A stretch of 64,000 nucleotides of DNA. Origin: Chamaecrista fasciculata. Taxonomy: Eukaryota > Streptophyta > Magnoliopsida > Fabales > Fabaceae. The notes beneath the pieces were generated by a model. It did no database searches. It was given only the letters and a program-made list of their open reading frames with translations, and had not been told where the DNA came from. A program made the position numbers and the translations under genes. The DNA is taken from contig QANZ01018333.1 in the NCBI GenBank assembly GCA_003254925.1, positions 43,232 to 107,231 on the forward strand. The letters are read 5' to 3'. Of this stretch, positions 36,156 to 48,394 are shown piece by piece (position 1 is the stretch's first letter; the number at the start of each line of letters is the position of its first letter).

Positions 36156-37906
36156 TCTTGATTTTCCTTATTACTTGGGTCAATTCATTAATTTTATTCA
36201 CCTATTTTTGTTTTTTCTCTTTTTGATTTTCAGATCATTTGTATTAATTAATTTTTTCTTATGTGCGAACGTTATACTTTCTATTTTTTTTTTCTCATAT
36301 TTTACAAGAAATATAGATAAGAGAAATGTAGAGTATCCATTTTTCGATTGAAGTTGGCATACATCATCTTGTGTCTCCATGTTATAGCTCTTCAAGTGAA
36401 CTATTTCTAAAATATCATCATCTTCTTTAGTTGCCTTTATCATGTTTACATGATTTCAATAAACGTCTCAAACATAACTTAGTCCTTATGGAAGACAATT
36501 ACAAGTCAAATGATACAATTTCTTCACATGAATCAACATGAGGTACACAATAAAAACTTTTTCAATCTCCTTGATGATTGTCGATAAAATTTTATTAAAA
36601 CCCTTTTCATTTTTCTTCTAGGAAATTATCTAGCTATCTGCCATGCTCGCTTTCTATTACAGTTTTAGAAAGAGAGAGAAATCAAAGAATGAAATGAATA
36701 TGAAGTGTATTATTAACAAATGAATTACATGAGCTGAATATTTATAGAGGAAAGTATAACAGACTGAACTGATACAGGAGAGAAGTTTTAACAGAAAATA
36801 AAACTAATGCTAACTAACTTGATAGCTCATCATACTCCCTAATACTTTCAAATTACAACAGATTACACTAAATTGTCATTTTTGTATTATATTATACATA
36901 AGTCATTGCTCAAAGTGGTTTCTTCGGTCATCATTATATTGTAATAAATTTTCATTGGTTGTGCCTGTAGTGTTGATGTTGTTATAACTTTGGTGGCCCG
37001 GTTTTGTGATCTTGTATTGATTCTCAACCTATTCTGGTGGTGGTGTTTTTAATTTCTTAAGTAATTATTGAACTAATCTTTTTTAGTCTTTTTTATGCGT
37101 ACATTTCCATGAATGGATCGGAAGTATAATACTATTTCTTTTAATTTTGAATTTATGTATATTAGAGATATGGCCTATTGGTATGATGTGTGTAACTATG
37201 GGCCAATTTGAACATAACTTGGCATAATAATTGAATTTGCTTTCTTGCAATGGGTGCACGGGTGGGCAGAATGCACGTTGAAATGTTGAATACAATACCG
37301 TATTGGGATATTATTTTCAATTTCATATATTGTTTTGTCTATACTATAACAATTAATAAGACCAAGAAAAAAAACTAAGACTAGTTAATATTATACATAT
37401 TCGTGTTTTTTTTAAGTCAATTATAAAACAAGTAAAACGTGTTCCCATTTCAATTTAATACAAATCAATAATGCAATAAATCTCTGATATGTACCGTTAG
37501 GTTATATATATATATATACACACAAATAATAACAGAAATTAATATGCAAGACGACATAACAGAAAAATATTAATTTAATAATAAAAGACTGAAAATTTTC
37601 TAGGGGAGGTATCACTATTTGATTGAGTGAGAAATTAAATTGGGGTTAATTGAAAAAGTGTGCACAAAACAAAAGGCACGCCATTTGTGAGGTCAACCAT
37701 ACGCAAAAATGATTATGATACAGATAGAGAAGAGGAATGTGGTCAAAGATATTTTATTGGTTGCCCACTATATATACCTTCAATTCCCCTCCGACCAAAT
37801 AAGGCAGAGGCGGCTCAATGCTCATCAAGCAGGTGTGTTACTGTGTTTAGACTTTAGAATCGAAGTAAATTAATTTGATCAAATTAAATTAAATCGAAAT
37901 GAAATT

Positions 37907-37955
37907 GAATTAATTCTAATAATAAATAAAAAACATTTACTATTAGAATTAATTC
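37907..37955. repeat. Small hairpin
   Basis: GAATTAATTCTAATA and its complement TATTAGAATTAATTC are separated by about 19 bases. Confidence 0.7.
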
Positions 37956-38384
37956 TAATATATTCAAATCATTAACTGAATAAAACCCATATAATTTTTT
38001 ATATTATATTATATTTTTCAATGTCCATGCCACAGTGTTCAATTGACTGAATTCTTTACTACATCAAGCCCATCAAATAATGGCGTGACAAAAGAACACA
38101 AGAAAATAAAATACATACTCGGAGTAATATATTTGAATATGGAAAGCCTCCATCATGCCTCATCCATCCCAACTACAATACTTTGACCAATTGATTCCTT
38201 TCTCGGCATTATATTAATTATTATGTCATCGCATACACCCGCCGACAGTCACGACAAAATCCCACGTTTGAATTTCTTCTCCCCATCTTCATTCGGTTGT
38301 TGTCTTTAATTGAAAAAAAACCCGTTTCAATCCAACATCCCTTAATCGTTGCTCTTTACATGCCACCATATATATTTTATTTAT

Positions 38385-38396
38385 GTATATATATAG
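38385..38396 (+). promoter_or_regulatory. TATA-like element upstream of VQ gene
   Basis: TATATATAG about 95-100 bp above the ATG of the VQ gene. Placement is by inspection only; the area is generally AT-rich. Confidence 0.35.
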
Positions 38397-38488
38397 CTAG
38401 CTCTAGCTACTTCAATATCGAACATCATCTCAGCAGTTACATATATAGAATAGAAGAATCCAGATCAGGAAATTAATTTGCAGGGTCG

Positions 38489-39040
38489 ATGATGATGATG
38501 CAAGAGTATTCTTCCAGTCGGTCCAATGATTCTGAGGAATCAAAGGGTGTGATGAAACATGCTTCGTTACTCCATTCAGTGAGGAAGTCATCAATCACAA
38601 AAGCGTGTAAGAAGGCTCCAGTGGCTCCTATGCCTCCAAATCCTATCAAAGTGTATAAGGTGGATCCTATCAACTTCAGAAACCTTGTTCAACATCTTAC
38701 TGGAGCACCTGAATTCAAGCCTCACGCTCCTCCTCCTTCTCTTCTTCTTCAACAAAACTTCTCACCAATCACTACTCTTAATTCTTCCTTTGTTGATCAT
38801 CCTCAAACCACAGATATTACCTCATCAAATTTCAGCGATTGGCAATCCAAATCTTCCATCTCTAACTTGTACCACCTTCAAGATCTCCAATCTCAACCAA
38901 TGGGAATGGGACTGATGAAATCTCAAGAGATTAATCCACCGGCTTCTCTCCAACTCAATCTCTCCTCTCCTAATTCCTATAACTGGTGTTCTTCTTTCCC
39001 AGAAACTATGACCACTTTGGAACCAGGCAGGGTTCTCTAG
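38489..39040 (+). CDS. VQ-motif protein
   Basis: Single-exon gene for a 183-residue VQ protein; this plant family binds WRKY transcription factors and tunes defence and growth genes in the nucleus. The VQ motif FRNLVQHLTG (FxxxVQxLTG) lies at residues 63-72, preceded by PNPIKVYKVDPINF. The N-terminus is Ser- and basic-rich, the C-terminal half is low-complexity with Pro, Ser and Gln, typical for the family. The start lies in a run of four ATG codons (38489-38500), so the exact first Met is uncertain by up to three residues. As I recall, the Arabidopsis gene next to the EngB homologue (At2g22880) is also a VQ gene, which fits its position beside EngB here. Confidence 0.93.
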   Translation: MMMMQEYSSSRSNDSEESKGVMKHASLLHSVRKSSITKACKKAPVAPMPPNPIKVYKVDPINFRNLVQHLTGAPEFKPHAPPPSLLLQQNFSPITTLNSSFVDHPQTTDITSSNFSDWQSKSSISNLYHLQDLQSQPMGMGLMKSQEINPPASLQLNLSSPNSYNWCSSFPETMTTLEPGRVL

Positions 39041-40210
39041 AGTCTACACCCCTTTTTTTTTTTGTATCCCACTTTGCCATAATGATATACTCTACTATCC
39101 CCTCACAGATATAATTATTTACTACATACATATTGATATGAAGTGTTTAATTACCTTAGTATAAGGTGTAAATGATGGTCTCATCCAAAGCAGATATATA
39201 TGTCAACGATTCTGATAGTGTTATACCATTTTTAAGTCATAAAGCATAATTCTTGCCACTAGCTACCCTAGCTCAAGTGATTGAGGTGTGTGGTGATTTG
39301 AATAGTGGTGTTACGCTGCCATGCTAACGCTGCCACATATTATTCACTATCCAGTTTACCCCTCCATTACTTTTTGCGTCTTTAGATGCTAGCAGAGCCG
39401 ATATCTTAATTAATGTTACTTGAATCTTACAATGTTATGTTATTTACAGTTTAAAATACTTCTTAGTTATCATACGCATAAATCTTTCTCAAAATCTCTA
39501 GTCTTGCATATATATATATATATTTGTGTTTATGTGTGATCGAATCTAATGATAGGTAACTCTTTTCAACAATCATGTTGCTTCTTCCCTGGCACCTGAC
39601 CTTCTCTTACTTTTAGTGTTTATCGTATACGCAATACGTGTTTCTTTTTTTGATGGCCGTAAGAAACCGAAGTATGGGAAGCAGGCGTTAAAACGATGTC
39701 TCTTTGTGCCTACAAATCAACATGAGGTATTTTCATAACTGCAATTCCGCAAATAACTATCATTAAATGCAGCCTAAACACCTTTAAGAATAATAAGAGG
39801 TTTTCTTAAGGAAAAAAAACAAAAAACAAAAAATTGTCTCCCGGCTGAGATGATCATTGTTTGTAAGGAAATAATCTGCATAGTTCTGTGGTTTTCAGAT
39901 TTTCAATCATATGAAAGTGAAAGGAACTGACAAATGAGAATTAAGGTACATTATACGTTGATACTTGGAAGGAAGACGAGAGATTCAACAGCATTTCAGC
40001 CACTGTTTTCCCTACAAATCCCCCCAAACATCAGTTCTTCAAGCATTCTTTCATTCTAATATTTACATGCAAGTAGTTTGTAAGGAAATAATCTACATAA
40101 AGCCGTAAATTTATTATACGTCTCAAAGTAAATTTTACAATTCAAAATCCATAACTTTCGTGAGCAGTTCTTGTATACTGTCGCATCTAGTAGTTCTTCT
40201 AACACTACTC
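39041..40210. other. Intergenic region between convergent VQ and EngB genes
   Basis: 3' UTRs of both genes. A short phrase (TTTGTAAGGAAATAATCT) occurs at about 39862 and again at about 40079. No other feature recognised. Confidence 0.45.
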
Positions 40211-42777
40211 CTATTGATCCCAGTAGTTTCTTAACTGTGACATATGCAACAGAAGCTCATCTCTGCCAAGTCCAGTGACACTACTGGTCATAATCCACGG
40301 AGGATGTTGCTTATAATTTTGTCTAATCAACTCTTGAAAATCCCTGATATTCTCGTCCGGCCTTTTTCCCTTTCCCACCTTCATTTTGTCACATTTTGTG
40401 AAAACAAAAGTGAGTGGTATCTGAAATTCACAGAAGTGCAGAAAATGATTAATTTCTCTAAACCAAGGAAATTAGAGTCAAGAGACAAGAATACAATATC
40501 AAAAGCAGCATACTTTATTGCGTCCGAGCCAATTAGCACAGTCTAAGTCAATCTTTTGAGGTGGAACACTTGCATCAATTAGAAGCAAGACAGCAACCAG
40601 AGTATCCCTGTTGATAAAGTAGCCTTTCGTGAATGAGGACCAATCCATTCTGGTAGCTTCCGGTGCTTTAGCAAACCTGCATGAAATTCAAAACGTATTT
40701 AGCACCCGTTTCATATGATTGGTTTGCACCAGCCCACCAATCGTTAACGTGCCATTTGGATGGATGTAGATGTAATGCAATGTCTCAAAAAAAGAAATTA
40801 TTGCAATGCAATGAAATGAAAAGGATCACAACAGTCATAAGGAAATGGAATAGAGTAAAACGGTTAGCCATGACAAATGATCATTCATCAGTTGGATTAT
40901 ATAATTACCATTGGTAAAGGACACAACAAAAAAACATGTATTTCAAGGGAAGCATGGAAAGAGATGAATAGGCGGTTATAAGCCTTTGCCGTAAGAGTTG
41001 GGTGCACTATTGTTAATCTATAAACATAAGCACACCCATATTGGTTCCTTCCATAGTGCCATTAAGAAAAAGGGGTAATACAACCACAAATAGTTGGTTC
41101 CTTCCACATAAGCACAACGCATATTGGTTCCTTCCACAGTCAAACAGAGACCAACTACGACAATTGGTCAATTGAGCAATACAACCACAAATAAAATTCT
41201 CTCAATAAGCATATCTTGATGTTTCAACTGAAGAAGTTAAAATACAATTAGTTATCATGAATCAACTTAAGAAGCTACAAGGAATTCAAGATGCCTTAGC
41301 TTTACTGTATGCAGTGTAACATTTGCGTCGGACCTCCATCAATATTTCCCTTTTTTATATACACATAATTTCTTTTCCACATTTTAATATTTTATAGCCT
41401 TAAATTATGATTTAGAATCATAATTGTTCCCCCATTGCACACTACTTTGTAAACTCAAACAATTGATAAAAATGATATTCCATCATTCATAACATAGTCA
41501 TTAGAAGTGATAGCCAGCAGAACCTACTAATAATAAGTTGGTAAAACACCCTTTCGTGCCCCTAACGTTTGCGGTGATTTTCAGTTATGCCCCTAACGTT
41601 TCATTTGTGTCAGTTGTGCCCCCAATGTGAAACGTTAGTTTCAATTATGCCCCCAATTTCAATCATCCACAAAAACAAACACCATTTTTGCACGATTTGA
41701 GCTCGAACTTGATTCCTTGGATCACAAACTTGATTCTTTGGATCAATTTCAAAGATTAAGTTTAAAATAGCCTCAAATCCGAAGAAAATCGGACCCGATG
41801 AACCCAAAAAGGACCAAAACGAAATGCAGCAAAACGAAGCATTTTTCTCAAAATTTCCATGTGCAAAATGATCCTTAGGATTCGAAAATGAGTACCCATA
41901 TGAAATCTGATCAAAGCCAAGCTCAAATCGTGCGAAAATGGTGTTTTTTTTTTGTGGATGATTGAAATTTGAAGCATAATTGAAACTAACGTTTCATATC
42001 GGGGGCACAACTAACTGAAAATCACCGCAAATATTAAGGGCACGAAAGGGTGTTTTGGCTAATAAGTTCATCTGTTCATACCTTTGTTTTTAAGCCATAA
42101 CCATAAACTAAAAATACAACTTCACTAGTTTGGGAGATGGTGACTCACCCATAACCAGGCAAATCCACAATATACCATCTTTTGTTCACCAAGAAATGAT
42201 TGATAAGCTGGGTTTTTCCTATAAGCAACGCCCAAATTAGTTTCTCTAATGTATTATAAAGGCCGGAAGTAGCAAAAGCAGTAAAGTCAAGGTAAAATCA
42301 AATGAAACCTGGCTTCTTAGATGTAAGGGCAATTTCCTTTTTGCGAACTAGAGAATTTATGAGAGAAGACTTGCCAACATTGGAGCGACCCAGAATAGCG
42401 AACTCTGGCCTGTCATCCTTAGGGCAATCTTTAGCCCGACCACTGCTTTTCACGAACTCGACCTCCTTTATGCGGGCATCACCGGCGTAGGGTCCGACGA
42501 CTATGTTGGAGAACGGCAGAATCATATCGTCGTTGATTTCATTAGGTTCTACTCCGGGAGGAACGAACAGGAAAGGTGGGACGAACTTCTCTGTGGCCGA
42601 AATAGAAGGGTTTTGGGTGTTGGAATCAGAGGCATGCTGGTTCGGATTCCGACCGGTGAAATGTGAAAGTGGGTATCGGAAAGAGAGAAAGGAGGGAGCA
42701 TCGATTTTCAAAAATTGAGAAGAAATCCATGTAAGACCAGGATTTTGGAGGCTTGTCAATCGGCCTCGTAGTATCAT
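40211..42777 (-). CDS. Organellar EngB/YihA-type GTPase (ribosome assembly), EMB2001-like
   Basis: TRAFAC-class GTPase of the EngB family, which assists large ribosomal subunit assembly; the plant form with an N-terminal extension acts in an organelle. Four minus-strand exons, 42777-42309, 42218-42149, 40676-40514 and 40420-40211, join in frame to 303 residues. G1 is GRSNVGKSS at residues 130-138, switch I/G2 is in the GKTQLINHF stretch, G3 is DLPGYG at 175-180, G4 is TKCD at 242-245, and the C-terminus has [20 protein letters not shown]. The first 100 or so residues are a probable transit peptide. Intron 2 (1.47 kb) contains a MITE at 41540-42059. A chromovirus is inserted 159 bp upstream of the ATG, so its original promoter region probably now lies beyond 48394. 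All four exons are intact. Confidence 0.93.
41540..42059. mobile_element. MULE-type MITE with 9-bp target duplication, inside EngB intron 2
   Basis: The ends are inverted: GGTAAAACACCCTTTCGTGCCC at the left and the complement of GGGCACGAAAGGGTGTTTTGGC at the right. The similarity reaches well over 100 bp inwards with ATTATGCCCCC and CAATCATCCACAAAAA motifs. It is flanked by TAATAAGTT at 41531-41539 and 42060-42068, a 9-bp duplication. It is non-coding. Confidence 0.85.
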
Positions 42778-42935
42778 TTTCGGATTTCAATGCTACACAG
42801 TGCGAAAACGATGAGAGAACGAGGACATCAATGAAGAACAAAGCGGCGGCAATGGAGAAGGAAGTGCAGCGACGATGATGAAGAACAAGGATTGAGGAGA
42901 ATGAAGTTGAAGCGGCTATGGTGTAGAAGGAAGTT

Positions 42936-43360
42936 AGATACAAATATGACAATTGGGGCTGAGTTGGAGGGTGAAGAGGATGCAGTAATTGATGATGTGG
43001 CAGCTGCCAATGATGATGTGGAAGATGTCAATGCTCAAGGAGCTGCTTTACCACGAGCTAGTAGGCTACGTCGACCTCCTGTGTGGATGGTTGATTACCA
43101 TGTGATGAGTGGAGAGTTTGTTAGGCCAGCTCAGGAAGTTTGTTATGATTCTGTTTACATTTTGGTTGCTTTAAATAATACTTTGTAAGGAAAATGTGGG
43201 GTATCTTGTATTTGGACAGATTGTAGTCTGGGAGTTGAACCCTTACTCGAAAAGGGCCTCTTATGTGTATATTTCCCATCTAGGGATCTGATACCAATTC
43301 ATCTATCTTTTTCATTCTCTAATCTTGCCATTTTCTGTCTTACTTTCTCTGTTCTTATCA
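42936..43360 (+). repeat. 5' LTR of chromovirus
   Basis: 425-bp copy of the terminal repeat. It matches 47922-48394 except for a few base changes and the lack of a 48-bp duplication. It ends in TTCTTATCA. The first bases read AGATAC where the other copy has TGATAC. The 5 bases before it (AAGTT) nearly match the 5 after the 3' LTR (AAGTA). Confidence 0.92.
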
Positions 43361-43379
43361 TTTTGGTGCTTTCATTGAG
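43361..43379 (+). other. Primer-binding-site region of chromovirus
   Basis: TTTTGGTGCTTTCATTGAG directly follows the 5' LTR, the place where a tRNA primes reverse transcription. I do not assign the tRNA. Confidence 0.5.
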
Positions 43380-43389
43380 AGTGTCGTAC

Positions 43390-46300
43390 ATGGCGGCAGC
43401 AGGAACTCATTCACAAGCGTCTGGTATGGGACCGCATACAGGGAACCAGGCAAGTACAGAAGCACGTTTGGATTCATTAGACTCAATGATGAAGGACAGT
43501 AATGAAACTTTGCAGCAGTTGCAAGCGATGATGAAGAAGTTTTTGCAGACATCATTACAGGAGGAAAAACAACCGATGATGGAGATTCAACGACTTGCCA
43601 ATACAGACATGCAAGCAATGCCGAATTTTGTGTCGAACAGAGGTATGAAAATTGAGGTGCCTCGTTTTGATGGGTCTAATGTTGAGGACTGGATTTTCAA
43701 AATAGAAGAGTATTTTGTTTTGTTTTCGGTTGCATCTGACCAGCGTATTCGTATGGCTTCTATTCATTTGGATGGTTCGGCGTTTGCTTGGTATTCTTGG
43801 ATGATGAAAAATGGTATGGTTAGTACTTGGACCGAGTTTCGGAAGGCAGCGTTGTTACGATTTGGTACATCGATGTATATGGACCATCGAGGTGAGCTTA
43901 AAGATGTTCACCAGACAACAACAGTCGAAGCGTACCAAACAGAGTTCGAAAAAGTTTCGACGAAGAGTTCAGGTTTATCGGAGGAGTGGCTTGTGAGCTT
44001 CTTTATTGCCGGTTTGAAGAAGCATTTACGGTGTGAGTTATTGCTGGCTCGTCCTACTTCCTATTATGAGGCTGTGTCTCTTGCTAAGCTTCACGAAATG
44101 ATGCATGACGAGGTACAACAAACGCTTCGCGGAACTCCGAATCGGAATTCTCATCAGTTTACGGGAAAGGCAATTACGGGAGGGTCTTCGAGTGGAAATT
44201 TATCGAGCAAATCTCTTCCGTTATTGGAATGGAAGCAACCGAGTGGTGGTACAACGACGTCGTCGTCAGGTGGAACAAGCTCGACAGGGTCGAAGCAGAG
44301 CACAGTTCCGGCGTATAAAAGATTCAGTGCTGCGGAGTTAAGAGCCAAGCGTGAGAAAGGCCTTTGTTATTATTGCGATGAAAAATATTCGCTGAACCAT
44401 AGGTGCAAGCCTACGTTTAGTTTATTGTTGGGACAAGAGGAATTTTCTGAATTAATGCAGTTGGCAGTAGAGGAAGAGGCTGTGGAGGAAGATGAAAATG
44501 GGAAGGAAGGAGTTGTAATGTCTCTTGAACCAGAGATTAGTTTACATGCCTTACAAGGGGATTATAATCCACGGACATTGCGTATCACAGGATATTACAA
44601 GAAGGAGCCGTTGAAAGTTTTGGTCGATAACGGAAGTTCTTATAACTTCATGCGCGCAAGCGTAGCTCGGAGACTGAAAGTAAAGGCTGAACCAGTAGAT
44701 TCATTCCGTGTCATGACTGGGGGAGGTAGTTTTTTGACTTGTAATTACAAATGTCCTAGTGTTCCAATTACATTGCAAGGCATACAGTTTGTCATTGATG
44801 TGTTTATCCTTGAAATTTCTGGTGTGGATTTGGTCCTTGGGGTCCAATGGCTTGCGGAGTTGGGCAACATAGTTACTAACTATCAGAAAATGACAATGTC
44901 ATTTATGCATAGAGGTCAGCAGGTGTTATTGAAGGGCAATAATTCGTTGAATGTGGTTGAGTTGCCTAGTAAGGTGTTTTCTAAGTTGATGCAGTCAGAG
45001 TCAGTAGCGGGATTATATACTCTACAAAGTATTGCAGATCAAAAAATTCCTGACAGTGAGCACATGCCTAGTGAATTATCGGGGGTGTTACAAAATTTTG
45101 CTACTGTGTTTAAGGAGCCGACAGCTTTGCCACCTAAGAGGGATATTGATCATCGGATTGAGTTAATTTCAAATGCGAATCCGGTGAATGTTCGTCCCTA
45201 TCGGTATCCTTATTTTCAGAAAGCGGAAATGGAGCGACTGGTTGAGGAGATGTTGGCGAGCGGGGTGGTAAGGAATAGTCAAAGTGCTTTTTCTTCGCCG
45301 GTGTTGCTGGTTAAAAAGAAAGATGGAACGTGGCGATTTTGTGTAGATTATCGGGCATTGAATGAGGTGACTATTAAAGATAAGTTCCCAATTCCAACTA
45401 TAGATGAGATTTTAGATGAATTGTATGGAGCTACTTATTTTTCTAAGTTGGATTTGAGATCGGGATACCATCAAATTAGAATGCGAGAGGAGGATGTGCA
45501 TAAGACGGCCTTTAGAACACACCAAGGGCATTATGAATTTGTGGTCATGCCATTCGGGTTAACTAATGCGCCGGCAACTTTCCAAGCAACGATGAATCGC
45601 ATTTTTAAGCCTCATTTGCGCAAGTTTGTGGCCGTGTTCTTTGATGATATATTAGTATATAGTAGAACTGTGCAAGAACATGTGGAACATCTCACTGTGG
45701 TGTTACAAATATTAGTGGACAATAGCTTCTTTGCTAAGTTGTCTAAGTGTACTTTTGGTCAAAAATCCATAGGGTATTTGGGACATGTAGTGAGTGGTTT
45801 GGGTGTGCAGGTGGATTCCAAAAAAATTAGTGCCATTGTGGAATGGGCTATACCGCAGAATGTGAAGCAATTGAGGGGATTTTTGGGTCTGACTGGGTAT
45901 TATAGAAAATTTGTAAAGGACTATGCCCATATCGCTTATCCTCTTACTGAATTACTCAAGAAAAATCATTTTCTTTGGAATGCTGAAGCACAAGTGGCAT
46001 TTGAGGAGCTCAAGAAGCGAATGACCCAAACACCTGTGTTGATTCTTCCAGATTTCTCTAAAATTTTTGTTGTAGAAACTGATGCTTCCGGTACGGGAAT
46101 TGGTGCTGTTTTATCACAGGAGGGGCACCCCATTGCCTTCTTTAGTAAGAAGCTGACGCCGAAGCTTCGAGTTGCTTCAGCCTATGTTCGGGAATTATAT
46201 GCCATTACTCAAGCTGTTGGTAAGTGGCGGCATTATTTGCTGGGGCGGCGTTTTCTTATCAAAACTGACCATAGGAGTTTGAAGGAGTTGATGAATCAGG

Positions 46301-48147
46301 TTGTTCAAACACCTGACCAGCAGTTTTATTTGGTTAAATTGCTTGGGTTTCAGTATGATATTGTATATCGCAGTGGCAAGACGAATCAGGCAGCGGATGC
46401 ATTATCACGACATGATTTGATAGAGGGGAATCAACCTGAAGTTTTTCTTTATGCTATTACTTCAGCGCAGCATACTGTCATGGATCGCCTACACTTTGCC
46501 AACAAGACGCATGCTACATGTCGAGATCTTCATCAGCAATGTCAACAAGGTACAGCCCCTAGTTCTTATTCAGTAAGGGATGGGTTGCTGTTGTATGATG
46601 AAAAATTATTTGTGCCCAATGACCAAGATTTACAAGCTGCTATTATTGAGTATTATCATAATTCAGTAATTGGCGGGCATGGGGGAGTTACAAAGACTTT
46701 GATGGGCATCTCTGAGAATTTTTATTGGCCTAAAATGCGTGCCGCAGTCCAAGAGTATGTTCAATCTTGTTTGGTGTGTCAGCAGATTAAGTATAACACA
46801 GGAAAACCAAATGGTTTACTTCAACCATTACCCATTCCTACAAAACCGTGGGCTGAGATTTCTATGGACTTTGTTATTGGACTTCCAAGTTCTCATGGAT
46901 TTACAGCAGTGTTTGTTGTGGTGGACAGGTTTACAAAAGGAGCTCATTTCATTCCCTTAAAGTCTCATTTTACAGCGAGCATTGTGGCAGAACAGTTTGT
47001 CAAGCATGTTGTGAAATTACATGGTTTTCCCACTCATATCGTGTCTGATAGGGACCCCATTTTCTTTAGTACTTTCTGGCGTGGATTGATGAAGCATTGT
47101 GGCACTAAATTGCATTATAGCACAGCGTATCATCCCCAAAGTGATGGACAGACGGAGGTTGTCAATCGATGTCTTGAGCAGTATTTACGTGCGTTTACCA
47201 CTGAGCAACCAAGTAAGTGGTCTGAGTTTTTGTGTTGGGCAGAATTCTGGTTCAATTCTAGCTTCCACAGTGCTGCGGGTATGACTCCTTACCAAGCTTT
47301 GTATGGAGGAAACCCAAATACAATGCCGGGGTATGAGAGTGGGACGTCCACAGTGGCTAGTGTGGATGACTGGGTTCAGCAGCGAGAGGCATTGCGTGAA
47401 CAGTTGACAGCAAATCTTCAACGTTCTCAGGTGCGTATGAAGAAGTATGCTGATGCAAAACGTAAGGAGAAGTCATTTGCAGTAGGAGATTTTGTGATGG
47501 TCAAGTTCCATCATTATAGACAGTCCTCTGTTACTCGACGATTGAATTACAAACTTGGGAAGCGTTATTATGGGCCTTATCAGGTGGTGGAGCGGATTGG
47601 ACAGGTTGCTTACAGGTTGTTGTTACCTGACTGTAGTAAAATACATCCTGTGTTTCACATTTCCTTGCTGAAGGAGTTTCATGGTGTGGTTCCTGTGACA
47701 CCACAATCCTTGCCCGAGGATTCTGAATCTGTGTTGCCTGTACCAGCAGCTTTGGTTGACCGTAGAGAAGTTGAAGTGGATGGTGTAAAGATTGTTCAGG
47801 TTTTGGTGGAGTGGACCAACTGTCCACGAGAGGAAGCTACATGGGAGGCCATTACCACTTTGCGTGAGCTGTATCCTACGATGGACCTTGAGGACAAGGT
47901 CGTTTTTGATGGGCAAGGTATTGATACAAATATGACAAATGGGGCTGAGTTGGAGGGTGAAGAGGATGCAGTAATTGATGATGTGGCAGCTGCTAAGTTG
48001 GAGGGTGAAGAGGATGCAGTAATTGATGATGTGGCAGCTGCCAATGATGATGTGGAAGATGTCAATGCTCAAGGAGCTGCTTTACCACGAGCTAGTAGGC
48101 TACGTCGACCTCCTGTGTGGATGGTTGATTACCATGTGATGCGTTGA
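43390..48147 (+). CDS. Gag-Pol polyprotein of a Ty3/gypsy chromovirus (Reina-like)
   Basis: One uninterrupted frame of about 1,585 residues from the ATG at 43390; the frame is open a little further up but without ATG. In order: Gag capsid domain ([17 protein letters not shown]), a zinc knuckle variant near residue 325 ([14 protein letters not shown]), an aspartic protease near 411 ([10 protein letters not shown]), reverse transcriptase with FFDDILVYS near 750, RNase H ([15 protein letters not shown]), integrase with the HHCC zinc finger near 1090 and DDE residues near 1159, 1218 and 1254, and a C-terminal chromodomain near 1465 ([16 protein letters not shown]). RT-RNaseH-IN order and chromodomain place it in the chromoviruses; the short LTRs and 5.5 kb size suggest the Reina group. 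The end of the frame runs 226 bases into the 3' LTR. All domains look intact, so it is a young and possibly autonomous copy. Confidence 0.95.
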   Translation: MAAAGTHSQASGMGPHTGNQASTEARLDSLDSMMKDSNETLQQLQAMMKKFLQTSLQEEKQPMMEIQRLANTDMQAMPNFVSNRGMKIEVPRFDGSNVEDWIFKIEEYFVLFSVASDQRIRMASIHLDGSAFAWYSWMMKNGMVSTWTEFRKAALLRFGTSMYMDHRGELKDVHQTTTVEAYQTEFEKVSTKSSGLSEEWLVSFFIAGLKKHLRCELLLARPTSYYEAVSLAKLHEMMHDEVQQTLRGTPNRNSHQFTGKAITGGSSSGNLSSKSLPLLEWKQPSGGTTTSSSGGTSSTGSKQSTVPAYKRFSAAELRAKREKGLCYYCDEKYSLNHRCKPTFSLLLGQEEFSELMQLAVEEEAVEEDENGKEGVVMSLEPEISLHALQGDYNPRTLRITGYYKKEPLKVLVDNGSSYNFMRASVARRLKVKAEPVDSFRVMTGGGSFLTCNYKCPSVPITLQGIQFVIDVFILEISGVDLVLGVQWLAELGNIVTNYQKMTMSFMHRGQQVLLKGNNSLNVVELPSKVFSKLMQSESVAGLYTLQSIADQKIPDSEHMPSELSGVLQNFATVFKEPTALPPKRDIDHRIELISNANPVNVRPYRYPYFQKAEMERLVEEMLASGVVRNSQSAFSSPVLLVKKKDGTWRFCVDYRALNEVTIKDKFPIPTIDEILDELYGATYFSKLDLRSGYHQIRMREEDVHKTAFRTHQGHYEFVVMPFGLTNAPATFQATMNRIFKPHLRKFVAVFFDDILVYSRTVQEHVEHLTVVLQILVDNSFFAKLSKCTFGQKSIGYLGHVVSGLGVQVDSKKISAIVEWAIPQNVKQLRGFLGLTGYYRKFVKDYAHIAYPLTELLKKNHFLWNAEAQVAFEELKKRMTQTPVLILPDFSKIFVVETDASGTGIGAVLSQEGHPIAFFSKKLTPKLRVASAYVRELYAITQAVGKWRHYLLGRRFLIKTDHRSLKELMNQVVQTPDQQFYLVKLLGFQYDIVYRSGKTNQAADALSRHDLIEGNQPEVFLYAITSAQHTVMDRLHFANKTHATCRDLHQQCQQGTAPSSYSVRDGLLLYDEKLFVPNDQDLQAAIIEYYHNSVIGGHGGVTKTLMGISENFYWPKMRAAVQEYVQSCLVCQQIKYNTGKPNGLLQPLPIPTKPWAEISMDFVIGLPSSHGFTAVFVVVDRFTKGAHFIPLKSHFTASIVAEQFVKHVVKLHGFPTHIVSDRDPIFFSTFWRGLMKHCGTKLHYSTAYHPQSDGQTEVVNRCLEQYLRAFTTEQPSKWSEFLCWAEFWFNSSFHSAAGMTPYQALYGGNPNTMPGYESGTSTVASVDDWVQQREALREQLTANLQRSQVRMKKYADAKRKEKSFAVGDFVMVKFHHYRQSSVTRRLNYKLGKRYYGPYQVVERIGQVAYRLLLPDCSKIHPVFHISLLKEFHGVVPVTPQSLPEDSESVLPVPAALVDRREVEVDGVKIVQVLVEWTNCPREEATWEAITTLRELYPTMDLEDKVVFDGQGIDTNMTNGAELEGEEDAVIDDVAAAKLEGEEDAVIDDVAAANDDVEDVNAQGAALPRASRLRRPPVWMVDYHVMR

Positions 48148-48394
48148 GAGTTTGTTAGGCCAGCTCAGGAAGTTTGTTATGATTCTGTTTACATTTTGGT
48201 TGCTTTAAATAATACTTTGTAAGGAAAATGTGGGGTATCTTGTATTTGGACAGATTGTAGTCTGGGAGTTGAACCCTTACTCGAAAAGGGCCTCTTATGT
48301 GTATATTTCCCATCTAGGGATCTGATACCAATTCATCCATCTTTTTCATTCTCTAATCTTGCCATTTTCTGTCTTACTTTCTCTGTTCTTATCA
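47922..48394 (+). repeat. 3' LTR of chromovirus, with internal 48-bp tandem duplication
   Basis: 473 bp, TGATAC...TTATCA. It is longer than the 5' LTR by exactly one 48-bp unit (about 47947-47994 repeated at 47995-48042), which adds 16 codons (core [14 protein letters not shown]) to the polyprotein tail. Confidence 0.93.

Larger units (their letters stand above)
32793..38488. other. Long intergenic region
   Basis: 3' UTR of the U-box gene to about 33300, then about 5 kb of AT-rich DNA without supported genes. It contains a MITE-like element (35970-36155), a small hairpin (37907-37955) and a TATA-like promoter stretch for the VQ gene at the right end. A single N lies at 33626. Confidence 0.45.
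42936..48394 (+). mobile_element. Full-length Ty3/gypsy chromovirus (5.46 kb)
   Basis: Complete element: two near-identical LTRs, primer site, one intact gag-pol frame. Flanks AAGTT (42931-42935) and AAGTA (48395-48399) are a near 5-bp target duplication. It sits between the divergent EngB (minus) and BSD (plus) genes, 159 bp from the EngB ATG and about 1.4 kb from the BSD ATG. Confidence 0.93.

Noticed and set aside
36650-36900. Possible copia solo LTR on the minus strand (TATAAATATTC, poly-A-like region)
   Set aside because: No defined TG/CA ends or target duplication could be found.
43363-43389. Upstream extension of the gag-pol frame
   Set aside because: The open frame begins at a non-ATG codon within the primer-binding region; the first ATG is at 43390.
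44616-44645. Protease active site LVDNGS instead of the usual D-S/T-G
   Set aside because: The same variant is, to my memory, frequent in plant chromoviruses, so it is not evidence of inactivation.
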